64,000 nt of DNA from Sambucus nigra. Taxonomy: Eukaryota > Streptophyta > Magnoliopsida > Dipsacales > Adoxaceae. The notes below the pieces were generated by a model, which saw only the letters and a list, made by a program, of their open reading frames with translations, had not been told where the DNA came from and ran no database searches. Location: contig OX422221.1 in NCBI GenBank assembly GCA_949130495.1, positions 478,721,159 through 478,785,158 of the forward strand, given 5' to 3'. Within the stretch, counting starts at the first letter, position 1. Each line of letters starts with the position of its first letter. Position numbers and translations under genes: made by a program. Shown one piece after another: positions 27,513-38,841 of this stretch.

Positions 27513-28634
27513 GTACCGCTACCACCACCCCCACTCGAGTTGATTTCCACTACTCAGGTGGCAGTGATAGTGGCCCAGGCTGTCGAAACAACAATGAGAG
27601 CTATGGCAGCTCACTTTTCACAGCCCCAGGCACCGCCTCCAGTGGCACCAGTAGTTCAGGGTCCAGTGGGGCCACCATCTTGGCAGAGAGTTAGGGAGAC
27701 CTTTCAGAAGGGTCACCCACCTGAGTTCCGGTGTAGTAAAGATGTGATAGAGGCTTGTGACTGGAAGAAGAACATTCACCGCCATCTGCGCATGCTAGAG
27801 TGTACCGAGGTACAGAAGCAGATGCTTGCTACCTTTCGTCTATCAGGGGCAGCCTTACAGTGGTGGGAGTCAGTTACCACCGCCGGGGGGCGAGACTTGA
27901 TGACGATAGCAGAGTTTTGGGTGCGGTTCGACCGCAAATACTTTCCACCAGCAGTAGAGACTGAGATGAGGAAGAAATTCAGTGATTTAGTTCAGGGTGA
28001 TCGATCAGTGGCAGATTACGAGGAAGAGTTCACCTGTTTGGCAAACTTTGTGCCAAATGAGGTGAGCGATGAGGAGCGGAAGAAATCGAGGTTTATGGAC
28101 GGTTTAGCCTGGCGAATCAGGCAACACTTAATTGGGAATCCGACATCAGTAACGTATACAGACGTCGTTAATGCCGTACTTGTACACTGCCAGGACCATC
28201 GCTTCCATGCGAAGGGGAGCAAGCGAACAGGGGAGCCGAGCCAACAGGGCAAGGCTGTTACTAGTAGTGACACAAGTGGTGCTCAGCAGCAGGCGGGTAG
28301 TCAGCAAGGGAATCCGGCTAAGAAGTTTAAACCTGGTGGTTTCCGACAGGGAGGACACGGGTTCAGGCAGGGCAGCCGGGCCCGAACCAGTAACAGCAGG
28401 TTCCTCAGGGCCGTCAGGGCTAAGGGATTAATGGGGGAGGCCAGTAAGGCCAGGGCCAGTTGCGTTAGGGCTAACAGGGCCAACGATAGGGGGATGGTCA
28501 GAGACGCTGTTTTGTGTGTGGCCAGCCAGGACATTTCAAGAGGGAATGCCCACAGAGGGGCAGAGGTCAACAGTAGGAGGCCCAACAGGGGAAACGGGGG
28601 AAATTACCACCAGCCCCACCCGCCCCACCTAAGT
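27513..28634 (+). pseudogene. Tekay Gag (capsid and zinc knuckle), broken
   Basis: Gag forms the virus-like particle and binds the RNA. The frame starting near 27513 has no ATG. It encodes the Retrotrans_gag domain from about 27690 to 28190 (EFRCSKDVIEACDWKKNIHR, then LSGAALQWWESV, FDRKYFPP, DYEEEFTCLANFVPNEV) and a basic tail KKFKPGGFRQGG. Near 28375 the reading changes to another frame, which carries a Gln/Gly-rich linker and the CCHC zinc knuckle CFVCGQPGHFKREC (28508-28549). That linker holds stops at 28391, 28421, 28445, 28466, 28472, 28487, 28574 and 28634, each TAA or TAG where CAA or CAG fits the Gln-rich context. Confidence 0.9.
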
Positions 28635-28642
28635 AGGGGAAG

Positions 28643-29353
28643 ATGCACTACGGACGTGTGTATAACGTCCGGGATGTTCCTAATCCCCCGGCGCAGCAAG
28701 CACCGCCAGCAGTTGAGGGTATGTTTCTCATTCATAGTTATGAGGGTAGTATTCTCTTTGATACGGGAGAATCACATTCATTCATTAAATTAAATTTTGC
28801 TAAACGGGCCGGACTACTAGAGACCGCGGGAGGTCTTAGGATGTGTGTAGAGTCACCAGTTGGCAGCAAGGCTACGATTCACTCAATTTTTCGGGGTGTG
28901 GACATTTTGATCGGGAGACTTAGTTTAGCAGCGGACCTACTAGTGTTAGATATGGAGGGGTACGATGTCATCTTGGGTATGGATTGGTTGGCAAATTATC
29001 GGGCGACGGTGGATTGCTGCGAAAGGACTATCGTGTTCTCCATTCCAGGGCAAGAGATGTTCTTAATAGCAATGCCACTACCCGAGGGAGGGTCACGCAC
29101 ACAGTTGTATTACATTGAGGAGGAAACCTCACAGGAGGTGGCTATTCCATTGGATTCAATCCCAGTGGTGAGAGACTTTGAGGATGTGTTTCAGGAGATA
29201 CCAGGGTTGCCACCTAGTAGGGAAATCGAATTTGTGATCGATTTAGCACCGGGGACGAGGCCAATTTCTCGGGCCCCATACCGTATGGCCCCTTCAGAGA
29301 TGCTTGAGCTGAGGGAGCAGATTCAGCAGCTTCTGGGTCAGGGTTTCATATGA
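28643..29353 (+). pseudogene. Tekay aspartic protease and start of RT
   Basis: Open for 236 codons from an ATG in the same frame as the zinc knuckle. The protease active site is at residues 40-42 (FDTGESHSF). The usual DTGAS is changed to DTGES; the related copy at the right end of the window keeps DTGAS. The second protease motif is VILGMDWLANY. The piece then enters the RT N-terminal region (PGTRPISRAPYRMAPSEM) and stops at 29351 with TGA in place of an Arg codon in [13 protein letters not shown]. Confidence 0.9.
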
Positions 29354-29923
29354 CGGAGTACATCACCGTGGGGTGCACCGGTGTTATTTGTGAAAAAGCG
29401 AGATGGCTCACTACGGTTATGCGTGGACTATAGAGAGATGAATAAGGTCACGATACGGAATAAGTATCAATTGCCTAGGATTGACGACCTATTTGACCAG
29501 TTGAGAGGGGCGTCTTATTTTTCTAAGGTCGACTTAAGGTCAGGATATCATCAACTACGTATCCGAGAGGAAGATGTTCTAAAGACCGCTTTCCTGTCGC
29601 GGTATGGATCTTACGAGTTCAGGGTGATGCCATTCAGACTCACCATGAACAGAGTATTCAGGGAGTTTCTCGATCAGTTTATTATCGTGTTCATTGATGA
29701 CATCCTGATCTACTCGCGTACCGAGGAGGAGTACGCAGAGCACCTACATATAGTGTTACAGACACTACGGGATCACCAACTCTATGCAAAATTCGGTAAG
29801 TGTGGATTTTAGCTATGGGAGGTCCAGTTCCTTGGCCACATGGTGTTAGACCGGGGTATTGCGGTGGATCCAAGTAAAGTATCGGCGGTGATGGAGTGGG
29901 GATAGCCCACGACACCGACAGAA
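29354..29923 (+). pseudogene. Tekay reverse transcriptase, broken
   Basis: Copies element RNA into DNA. The frame is unchanged from the protease. It shows [33 protein letters not shown] and the catalytic box FIDDILIYS. Stops are TAG at 29810 (Trp expected before LWEVQFLGH) and TAG at 29903 (Gln probable before PTTPTEVRSF). Confidence 0.93.
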
Positions 29924-30931
29924 GTGCGCAGTTTTATGGGGTTGGCCGGTTATTACAGACGGTTCATCAAAGGATTCTCAAAGATTGTGGGCCCTTTGAC
30001 GAATCTTACTCGGAGAGGGGTACCTTTCACTTGGAATGATCACTGTCAATTAGCCTTCGACGAGTTAAAGGACAAGTTGACATCTGCACCCGTGCTTGCA
30101 TTGTCGAAAGGAGGATTAGAGTATCGGGTTTACACTGACGCATCCTTACAGGGACTTGGGGGTGTGCTTCAGCAGGAGGAAAGGGCTATAGCTTTTGCGT
30201 CCAGGAAGCTAAAGCCCCACGAGAAGAATTACCCCTCTCACGACCTGGAGTTAGCAGCAGTCATTTTTGCTTTGAGGATATGGAGATATTATCTCCTGGG
30301 GGAGCAGTTAACGCTATTCACGGATCACAAATCACTTCAATATCTCTTCACTCAGAAGGAATTGAATATGAGACAGAGGCGATGGCTAGAATTCATGAAA
30401 GACTATCAGTTTGATATTCAGTATCATCCTGGTAAGGCTAATGTGGTGGCAGATGCATTGAGTCGGAGACCGACTGGGGAAATATCAGAAGTCTGGAAAG
30501 CGAAGTGGAGAGAACTTCGATACGAGGATGATGTAGCCAGGGCTTGCATGTCAGCATTATCCATCACACCTGAGATCATTATGCGGGTTGTGAGGTCTCA
30601 GGCAGAGGATCAGACCTACCGGGATAGGGTGAGTCAGTTGCTAGCTGAGGGAGCAGAGGGCTACTCGATCAGCTCGGAGGGAGGCTTACGCCATAATGGG
30701 AGGTTGATTGTGCCAGAGGATGCGGAATTGAGGCACGCTGTTATGACGGAGTCTCATGGGTCGAGATTCACGGTACATCCCGGTGGGGATAATATGCATC
30801 AAGATATGAGGAGGCAGTATTGGTGGGCAGGGATGAAACGGGACATAGCAGAATTTGTTTCGAAATGTGCCACGTGTCAGCTTGTGAATGTTGACCATCG
30901 GAGACCATCAGGGATGCTACAGCCACTTTAA
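29924..30931 (+). pseudogene. Tekay RT end, RNase H and integrase zinc-binding domain
   Basis: 335 codons open. It begins with the RT connection (FMGLAGYYRRFIKGFSKI). RNase H follows with its acidic residues in YRVYTDASLQG, DLELAAVIFAL, LFTDHKSLQYL and ADALSR. The integrase HHCC finger comes next (HGSRFTVHPG... CATCQ). It ends in TAA at 30929, where a Gln codon is expected before IPVWKWE. Confidence 0.93.
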
Positions 30932-31381
30932 ATTCCTGTGTGGAAGTGGGAGAGCATCTCTATGGACATCATTACAGGGTTACCGACATCACATAAGGGT
31001 CACGATTCCATATGAGTTATTGTGGATCGGTTGACCAAACTGGCCCACTTCCTACCGGTTCGCACAGACTTTGAGACGATGCGTTATGCACAGCTATTCA
31101 TAGCGGAGATTGTTAAACTGCACGGGGTACCGATTAATATAGTGTCGGATAGGGACAAGATCTTTGTGGCCCATTTTTGGCAGAGTTTTCAGGAGGCCAT
31201 GGGCACGGAGTTACGTTTAATTACAGCCTATCACCCACAGACTGACGGGCAGACCGAGAGAGTCAATCAGATGTTGGAAGTTATGCTCAGAATGTGGATA
31301 CTAGACTTTGGGGGAGGTTAGGAGAAATATCTTCCTCTGGTAGAGTTTGCGTATAATAACTCTTACCAATTCACGATCGGC
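30932..31381 (+). pseudogene. Tekay integrase catalytic core, broken
   Basis: Same frame. Catalytic D,D,E residues lie in MDIITGLP, IVSDRDKIF and TDGQTERVNQ. Stops are TGA at 31013 and TAG at 31319, both where Trp is expected (DSI-W-VIVDRLTK and GG-W-EKYLPLVEFAY). Confidence 0.92.
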
Positions 31382-32020
31382 ATGGCACCATTCGAGGCAT
31401 TATACGGGAGACCTTGTCGTTCACCCTCTTGTTGGTTAGAGGTGGGGGACAACAAACTGTTGGAGCCGGAGATTGTTCAGGAGACATCTTCCAAGATAGA
31501 GCTGATCCGAGGGAGGATTCGGATAGCTCAGGATAGGCAGAAAAGTTACGCTGATGCTTCACGGAGACACATGGAGTTAGAGGTTGGGGATCAGGTTTTG
31601 GTCAGGGTGTCCCCCATGAAAGGGGTGATGAGGTTCGGCAAGAAGGGTAAGCTAGCACCGAGGTACGTGGGACCTTTCCCTATTATCGAGAGGGTGGGGC
31701 ATGTAGCCTACAGGCTGGGATTACCGGAGCATCTTCAGCGAATACACGACGTGTTCCATGTAGCATCGCTGAAGAAATATCGCCAGAGTGAGAGGGCCTT
31801 CTGGCAAATTCCACTCGAAGAAATTGATTTACAGCCAGACATCTCATATGAGGAGAGGACGGTGGCTATCCTAGACCGTAGCGAGCAGAAATTACGATCC
31901 AAAGTTGTTCCACTAATTAGTGTGAAGTGGGGTCATCACAATATTGAAGAGTCTACCTGGGAGCGAGAGGAGGATATACGGGAGCAATATCCAAAGATTT
32001 TCATCACAGGTATGACCTAA
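31382..32020 (+). pseudogene. Tekay integrase C-terminus with chromodomain
   Basis: 212 codons open to a TAA at the normal end of pol. It contains MAPFEALYGRPCRSP, the GPF/Y-type region (PRYVGPFPIIERVGHVAYRL), VFHVASLKKY, and a chromodomain from about 31847 (YEERTVAILDR, then LISVKWGHHNIEESTWE). In this clade the chromodomain is thought to steer insertion into heterochromatin. Confidence 0.93.
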
Positions 32021-32043
32021 TTTCGGGGACGAAATTCCTTTGT

Positions 32044-32056
32044 AAGGGGAGGAGTA
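32044..32056 (+). other. Polypurine tract
   Basis: AAGGGGAGGAGTA directly before the TGTAACACC start of the 3' LTR; it would prime plus-strand DNA synthesis. Confidence 0.9.
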
Positions 32057-34975
32057 TGTAACACCCCGCATTTTTCATGCGTTAAATATTTAATTAATTC
32101 GGGAATTGAAAATTACTTGTGAGTCGTAATTTAATTGAATTAATTAGGAAAATTTTATTTAAATATTAATCGAGGAGTAAATGGTTAATATTTACGGGAA
32201 GTTATTTACTAAGTGAATAGTAATTATTTATTTAAGTCATTTCGAGTATTAATGATAGGGTATGCACTTATCTCAATCGGGAGTCGATATAGACTAAAGG
32301 GGTGAGGGGATAAATATTTTTATAAATTAATTCGGATGCCAATCTGAGTGTACGGTTGAGTTCAGATGGGCCGAGATAGTCGGAAAAGTGTACCCGGGGG
32401 TAGTAAATGGGTCACGGGGCATTTTTAGACATAGCCGGGCCCACACGGGGGCATTTGGGTCACTTGGGCTTGGCCCATTAGGCAAAAAATGGGATTAGGT
32501 AAATTAAGGAATTGGGAGGAATGGTTGATAGAGTTTTTGAAAAGGCTAAGTGTATTAAGGAACCCTAATAGCAGTTAAGGGCAGCTTTGGGATCACTAGA
32601 GAGCCAACAAGGATCGTCTTCAACCTTGGAAATTCATCTCCGAATCAGACACTACGAAACCTAAGGCAAGTGGATAACTTGCAATAGTATTGAATCTGTT
32701 TTGAAATTCATATTCAAGTGATGTGTTTGATCAAAATTCATTTTGGGTGTTCATGGCATAAACATGAGGTTTTGAAAAATAATAATCTGATTTACGAATT
32801 TGAATGAGGATTCTTGTAGAAATTTGATATTATAAATTGATACATATCTGGTAGGATGATATTTGGATAATTAGAAACGAATTTGGTGAAGGGATTTGGG
32901 ATGTAAATGGGTAAGGAATTAAAGATGGATATTTCCCCAAATTCAGAAATTATAGTTAATGGACGAATTAATGATGTTGGTGGACATTCTGGAGGTCCCT
33001 AATAAGGTTTCTAACATGTATTAATGTTAAGAGGGCTTAAGGTTGCTGGTAGAGAAAACTAGGGTTTGGGAAAAATCGTCCATGGCAGAATCTGTCTTCG
33101 CGAAGAAGACGAAGACCTGCTCGATCGATCGATCGAAGGTCTGGGGTCGATCGATCGAAGGTCGGCAGATTTTGACAGGTCGCCTAGTTTAATTTTATAT
33201 AAAGATAATGTAATTTAATCTTTTTCCATGAATTAATTTGGTGATAAATTTATACATGGGTTTTAAATCTAATTAATGGTGAATAAAATTAATTAGAATT
33301 TGGACACGACTTAGTGTGACATCATAATTTAAAATTGTTGGGTTTTGGAGAAATTAGGTGTGACACACTAAGGTTAAATTTTTGGGGAAGGTGTTCGGAA
33401 GAATTAAATATAGATGTAGTGAACAAGTCCGGGAATAACGGTTGAGGAATACCGAGTGATCAATCTTATTTAGGTAAAGGCTAAATAATTCGGAAGTCGA
33501 GAAGTTAGACTCGGGTGAGGGTAATTCGGACTTCGAGAGTAAGTTCAATTTTATAGTGGGGGCGACACCAAAGGTGACTTAATTAATTAATGTGCGAATT
33601 AATTAATAATTAGAGTTGGACCATAAACTCTTAATAAATTAAATGGGCTTATGTTACGGGTTTTGTACATGTTGTAGCCGGCACGTTTTATATATATATA
33701 TATATATACGGAGTGTGGTAGTATATATATAGTGTGTGTGTGCATTAATATCAGTGATTGAATATTATTAGTATGTACTCTAGTGCTATAGGGGGAGGTT
33801 GCGCGCAGTGGATGAATCCCCTAGCTTGAGGAGTAGGGCGAGTATAATTCCAGGTCATAGCGTCCATTATATGGGTGAGGGGCATCTCACTTTCAGGGAA
33901 GGAATATGACCGCCTCCAATTCGTATGTTAAACTAAGTTAGTGAGCGAATCTAACTTGGATAACTAGGTTACGTGAATACACCTAGTGGGATAGCACTTG
34001 GGAAAATTTATATTTTGTGAGTATTTTTACTCGGTCGAAAGTTTGTATTAAATGTTATTTCAGTATGTTTGTGAATACTGTAATATGATTAAATATATTA
34101 TCAGGTAAATAATTATATATGGGATAATTAATACATAGTGAAAAATGTATTATGTGCATAACAGGTGTGAATATTATATGAAATTAAAAGGAGTAATGAT
34201 TTAATTAAGTTGGACGTTTATAATAACTTAAAAATCACGAATTAAGGCATACTCGGTTAGAGTAGGTAAAATTCAAGGGTTAAAATAAGCATTGGGTCAG
34301 GAGCGTAGGACCTAGTAAATTAAATGGAAGCGTTAGTAGTGCACATTAGAGGAGGGGTGAGGAAGTCCTCAAGAGAGTGCGACCCTAACTAAAATATGAA
34401 GAACATGCATATTTATTTATTACTGCAAGTTAATCATTTGTTAAATGTTTTCAAATGTTTTTGGGTACTAACCCTTGCTATAAAAAAAATTTAAAAAAAA
34501 CCTTTTAGGTGTCCAACCACAAGGGCTCCAAGATTGACTCTATTCCAGGTATCCTTTGCTGCAGCACATGTGGATGTTGCGGAATTTTGATAGACGCCTC
34601 CTTCTTTCATTCATGTAAAGACTCTCTAGTAGTTATCTGAGCTTGTCGCTCACAGTTCATTTATCAATATTAGACTTGTTGAGATGTTTTTCTGATATTT
34701 ACTTGTATTGGATATTTGGACCGATGGTTTATTCGGTTATGTGTTTTATTTGTGGTTGGTTATTTTAATTAACTGTGATTGTGTATTATTTTATGTTCCG
34801 CATGAGTTTTATTTAATTAATTGAAAGATAAAAAAATTGGCACCAGTCTACTTTTCTCACTTAGGTGGTTAGTAATTAAAAAGACGACAGTGATGCTAAG
34901 AATGGACCAACTGAGAAACTTTTTCTAACTTGATTTAGGACTGATCACCCGGGATTAATTAGGCGGGGTGTCACA
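32057..34975 (+). repeat. 3' LTR of the Tekay-type element
   Basis: 2919 bp, collinear with the 5' LTR with scattered substitutions and a few small indels. One is a changed stretch near 32521-32530, where the 5' LTR has AATAATAAAACGGCTAATAG. The TCGA doublet is at 33121-33136 and 33147-33158. Confidence 0.95.
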
Positions 34976-34980
34976 CTTAG

Positions 34981-37504
34981 TTCAACAGGTAACCCCCCCC
35001 CCCCCCCCCCCCACCCCAAGGTGATTACCACACCTTACCATGTAGACAACAGGTACATCTCTGTTGTGCTCCATGTTCTTATAATTTCATTCTTCTTTTT
35101 TTGGTTATTTTTCATTGTGCCATAAAACGTGTAATCTAATGTATATATAACCTTTTTATTATAGGTGATAGACCGAATCTCTCTTTTTTATATGTTATTG
35201 TTTAGTGAATGGGAGTCGATAAGTGAGGAATTGTGTATGTGTTTTTGGTGAAGTTATTAAAGATCTATTGATTTTGGCATTGAGAAGTTGTGTATGTGTT
35301 TATTTTATGAAACCACAATTATGGATAAGTCATACCAGTTACCAAAACCTGATTCAAATTAATTGTTACCAAAAGCATTATGGATAAGGCATTGAGAAGT
35401 TGTGTATGTGTTTTCCTTCTCTAATAATCTTAAGAAGATGAAGATGAAGATGATTTTAAGAGAATGGAACAGAGCTATCTTTGGAAACATTTTTCAAAAT
35501 TTAATTAATGCTAAAGATGAATCATTATCAATTGAGAAGATTTTTTAAATTAATCCTTTTGACTCAATTAGAATTTTAATGAATAAGAGAAAGCACTGTC
35601 CGAGTCTAACACGTATACGACTCTGACTCTAGAAATGCTGACATTGTCATAGCAAGCACTGTCCGAGTCTGACCCATCTTCCCCTGCCTCCTTGCTCCAA
35701 CGTTGCTTCTCTCACTTAGTTTTGATTTAAGTTTTTGTTTGCACGTCTGTATTCAAATTTTACTTTTGTTCATGTTTTTTTAAACGACTCAATTCACCAT
35801 TATTCAGGGAAATGGAGACTGCAGCTGAGGTGCTCCAAGTGTTGTATGAATTGTGGCTCCTGTAGTCATCTGGACTAGAGGTTCTCCAAGTGCAATCTAG
35901 AAGTCAAAATGTCGAGCAAGCATTGCCACTGCTACTACTCCCTGGTTAGTATCGCCTATGTGCAAAGTTACAGGGTGGTAGTATCGCATATGTGCATAAT
36001 AGCATGGCTGATATGCTTTGTTACCCTAGAGTTGAAATAGCATTAGCTCATTTTATAGTATCTCATCCCAATAATACTGTATCAACAAGTATAACCCCAA
36101 ATGTTGTTGTTTAAAATTTGGAAATTTTGTCTCAACTGATATCATTTTACACATCCCATCATAAGTAATCCTAGATATATAATTCTTATTTTCACGTAAC
36201 TTCCTGCAGTAAATTTTTTTCTTGACTATTTTTCCCCATTAAGTGAGCAATAGATAGTTATGCATTAAAGTGGACCGTGAATTTGTATTCCCCGATAGTC
36301 TTCAAGATTGTGTCCGTTTGACAAGGGAGTTTTGATTGCATCAAAATCCCATAGATCAATAGGAAGATATACTAGAGGTGAATAAGATGGAGCTACATGT
36401 TGTGAGTGTTGTTGTTAATGATCTCGATAACTGTTACTGAAATTCAGTTCAACCGATGGAGATGAGAAAGTTGTTATAACTCAGGGATCTGCTAATTAGC
36501 TAATGAACTTTCAATTTTTTTGTTGTGTTTCAATGGTTAGGGGATTATTGTTGTTTGTTTGATTTATTCAATATAATTTAATGTAATAAATGCTAATAGG
36601 GATGAATCATTTCACTTTATATGTATTTTACTGTATTGAATCATTTCAACCAAAATTTACAGCACGATTTGCAACTAACAACAAAGTTAAAGTAGTGAGA
36701 AGCTAAAGAAAGATGGGCATAACTCAAATGTTGTTGGCTCAACAACTGCTGATCAGTGATATTAGTACATACATGGTGTTGAAAATAGAAAACTATCAAC
36801 ATGGATAGGTAAATGGCAGCTCAAGAGATGATGTAGAAGATTCAAAGAGCTGTAGCAGCCATATGGAATCCTTAAAGCAGTAGTAGACAAATCTATTCTC
36901 ATTTGTACAGGGTACAAAAAGTGTTGTAGCAACCATATAGAATCACAATGATAATGCACTCCTTCATTTTAGACTATTGGTAGTTTTTTTGTCCATTTTT
37001 GTTTTTAGTTTTTACATTATGTTAATTTTTTGTTTTGTGTTTTGTTATTTCTCTACTTAAACCATACTCAGATATACTCATTTTTGTGTTTCAAAATTTG
37101 AGGCTCATCATCAAATATTCATTAATGGTCAAGTGTTGGGTTTATTGATTTTTTTATTGTGAATTAACAATTATGATGGCCAATTTAAATGATACTTTGT
37201 CACATTTGAGCCTCACATTACGTTTTATTCATCATGGCGGCATCCTCACACAGTTTAGCCTCACAGTGCAACCTCAATCTCTCTTAATCATACCGATCAA
37301 CTACTGCAAGTAGGTGTTGTGACATCGAAGTTAAAACCATACTGGTCAACATGTACTGTGATATTGAAGCAGTAGCTACAACCATACCGATCAGCAACTA
37401 CAAGCTAGTTTCTTAATAGCAGATAAGAGAGTGATCTACATGAGATCTTAAAGATGCAATTGACATCTTCTTCAGCCAAATTGTGATAGCATTTTTTTCT
37501 TGGA
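34981..37504. other. Non-coding stretch, right half of the split target region
   Basis: Begins with a run of 20 C at 34993-35012. A short duplicated phrase AGCACTGTCCGAGTCT lies at about 35593 and 35654. Apart from the LINE-like piece at 35450-35550, I see no coding signal. Confidence 0.4.
35450..35550 (+). pseudogene. Short LINE-like fragment
   Basis: The translation ILREWNRAIFGNIFQNLINAKD resembles the L..WN..VFGNI segment found between endonuclease and reverse transcriptase in plant L1-type LINEs. It is only ~33 codons and then hits a stop. Confidence 0.4.
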
Positions 37505-37805
37505 TTATTTTTTTAATAAGGTGGATAGTCCTATAAATAAAGGGAACTCTGCCCAAAATTTTTAAAAATATTTACACTTGTGTTGTAAGCCAAATTTTTG
37601 TATTGTTGTGAAGTTTCATAATGGTATATAACTGTGATTGTTATGATGTTTATCCAATGTCCAAGACGGACTCTTAGCATTGTAGATCTTTTTAATTTCT
37701 TAACATGGTGGATAATACTATAAATAAGGGAAACTTTGGCCAAATTTTATATTTTTTTCACATTTGTGTTGTAATAAAAATCGACTTAAATTGTTTACAC
37801 ATTTC
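37505..37805. repeat. Direct repeat pair, CACTA-like internal sequence
   Basis: Two copies ~190 bp apart of GGTGGATA, CTATAAATAA, GGGAA(A)CT and ACA(C/T)TTGTGTTGTAA. The GGAAACTCTG motif also occurs at 49246-49255 and 49378-49387 next to a CACTA Transposase_24 remnant, so this is probably a related CACTA piece. Confidence 0.45.
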
Positions 37806-37813
37806 GATCTTTG

Positions 37814-37817
<4 letters not shown>

Positions 37818-37889
<72 letters not shown>
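37818..37889. repeat. (TA)n microsatellite
   Basis: About 36 TA units, interrupted by the 165-bp MITE at 37890 and resuming at 38061. All (IY)n open frames here come from this tract. Confidence 0.95.
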
Positions 37890-37893
<4 letters not shown>

Positions 37894-38054
37894 TCCTGTG
37901 CAGACTAGTCTGCATTTTAAGAATGCGGACAACGGTGCGCCTAGAAATTATCGCCTAATTTATAGGCACACTCTCTCTCTTTTCTGGGCTCACCGCCAGG
38001 TGACACATGTCCGGTCCGCATTCTTAAAATGCGGACTAGTCCGCACAAGAGCAT
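37890..38054. mobile_element. 165-bp MITE with ~41-bp terminal inverted repeats
   Basis: The left arm (ATGCTCCTGTGCAGACTAGT and on to AATGCGGAC) and the right arm (GTCCGCATT... to AGAGCAT) are inverted copies with three mismatches. Each arm contains GCGGACTAGTCCGC or its mutated form, itself a 14-bp palindrome. Flanked by TA repeats on both sides, so it inserted into the microsatellite. Non-coding. Confidence 0.88.
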
Positions 38055-38079
38055 GAATGTGTATATATATATATATATC

Positions 38080-38804
38080 TTTTCTTGGAGAGTGTTTGGC
38101 ACTGATTTTTCTTCTCTATCCATAAAGAAGATAGTTTGGGTTCTTCTCTACCCCACAAAGGAGAAAAGTTTGCTACGGCTTTCTCACACGGTGAAGGGCA
38201 TCATGCGTGGTTGATGGTGGATTGTGCCTCCATTGGTGGACTCCAATATTCCGGTAAACTCCGGAGTTATCTATAAGGCCGAGGTTGAAGAGGGAAGGAA
38301 GCGCCGGGGGTTGAAGGAGTCGAGTCTAGTTTTGTAAGTCTAATTATCGTTGTCGTTGTCATTGTAAACATACTGTACCTAGTCGATTTGTTCGGCCAGG
38401 GACGCCCGAGGTTTTTCTCATAAATCAACGCATATTGAGATTGTTTATTTTTATCTTACAAAAATCACCTTTGAAGCATGCTAGGATAATCAAGATAAAA
38501 ATTTGGTTTGAATCTCACACTTATTTAATTTGGTGCTAATTACTATTTGGGTAATTTTAATTTAATTTAATTCAAGTTGGGACATTTAATTGGACTAAAT
38601 ATATGCTTTAGTTTGTTTGGCATAAATTTCACTTGAATTGGAATTAAATTTTTGTTTAAGAAAAATTCTAAATAATTGTTTATGTTTATATAATTTTAAT
38701 TTTGAAAGAACTTAAAATTTGGTTTACCTTTTCTTATTGAACCATCATCCTAAGTTTTAATTAGAAAAGAAATTTAAAATTTAGAGCTTCCGCGCACTTA
38801 AACG
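38080..38804 (+). mobile_element. 3' half of a SIRE-type LTR (copy C)
   Basis: Matches copy A from its (TA)n tract to its 3' end (CTTGGAGAGTGTTTGGCAC, then CATAAAGAA, GGTTCTTCTC and CATACTGTACCTAGT). It begins exactly at a (TA)n tract (38061-38078). A primer-binding site variant TGGCGTCAGAGC follows at 38805-38816, then the same leader (CATATCATGTAGAAAACACG) before homology stops near 38841. Confidence 0.8.
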
Positions 38805-38841
38805 TGGCGTCAGAGCATATCATGTAGAAAACACGTCCCTT

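Larger units (their letters stand above)
24573..34975 (+). mobile_element. Complete Tekay/Del-type chromovirus (Ty3/gypsy)
   Basis: 10,403-bp element with two ~2.92-kb LTRs (24573-27492 and 32057-34975), TG...CA ends, a CTTAG target duplication, an iMet-type primer-binding site, gag-PR-RT-RH-IN in gypsy order, a C-terminal chromodomain and a polypurine tract. Long LTRs plus the chromodomain point to the Tekay (Del) clade. The polyprotein carries 14 nonsense codons and at least one frameshift, so it is non-autonomous. Over the first ~510 bases the LTRs differ at about 13 sites, 11 of them transitions, which suggests a fairly recent insertion by plant standards. Confidence 0.95.

Noticed and set aside
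28171..28585. Other 70-94-codon frames overlapping the gag region on both strands
   Set aside because: Shadows of the gag frame in a GC-rich, repetitive linker.
37705..38056. Open frames rich in Ile-Tyr over 37705-38056 (also at 8150-8428 and 22008-22485)
   Set aside because: They are translations of (TA)n tracts joined to short flanks; not genes.
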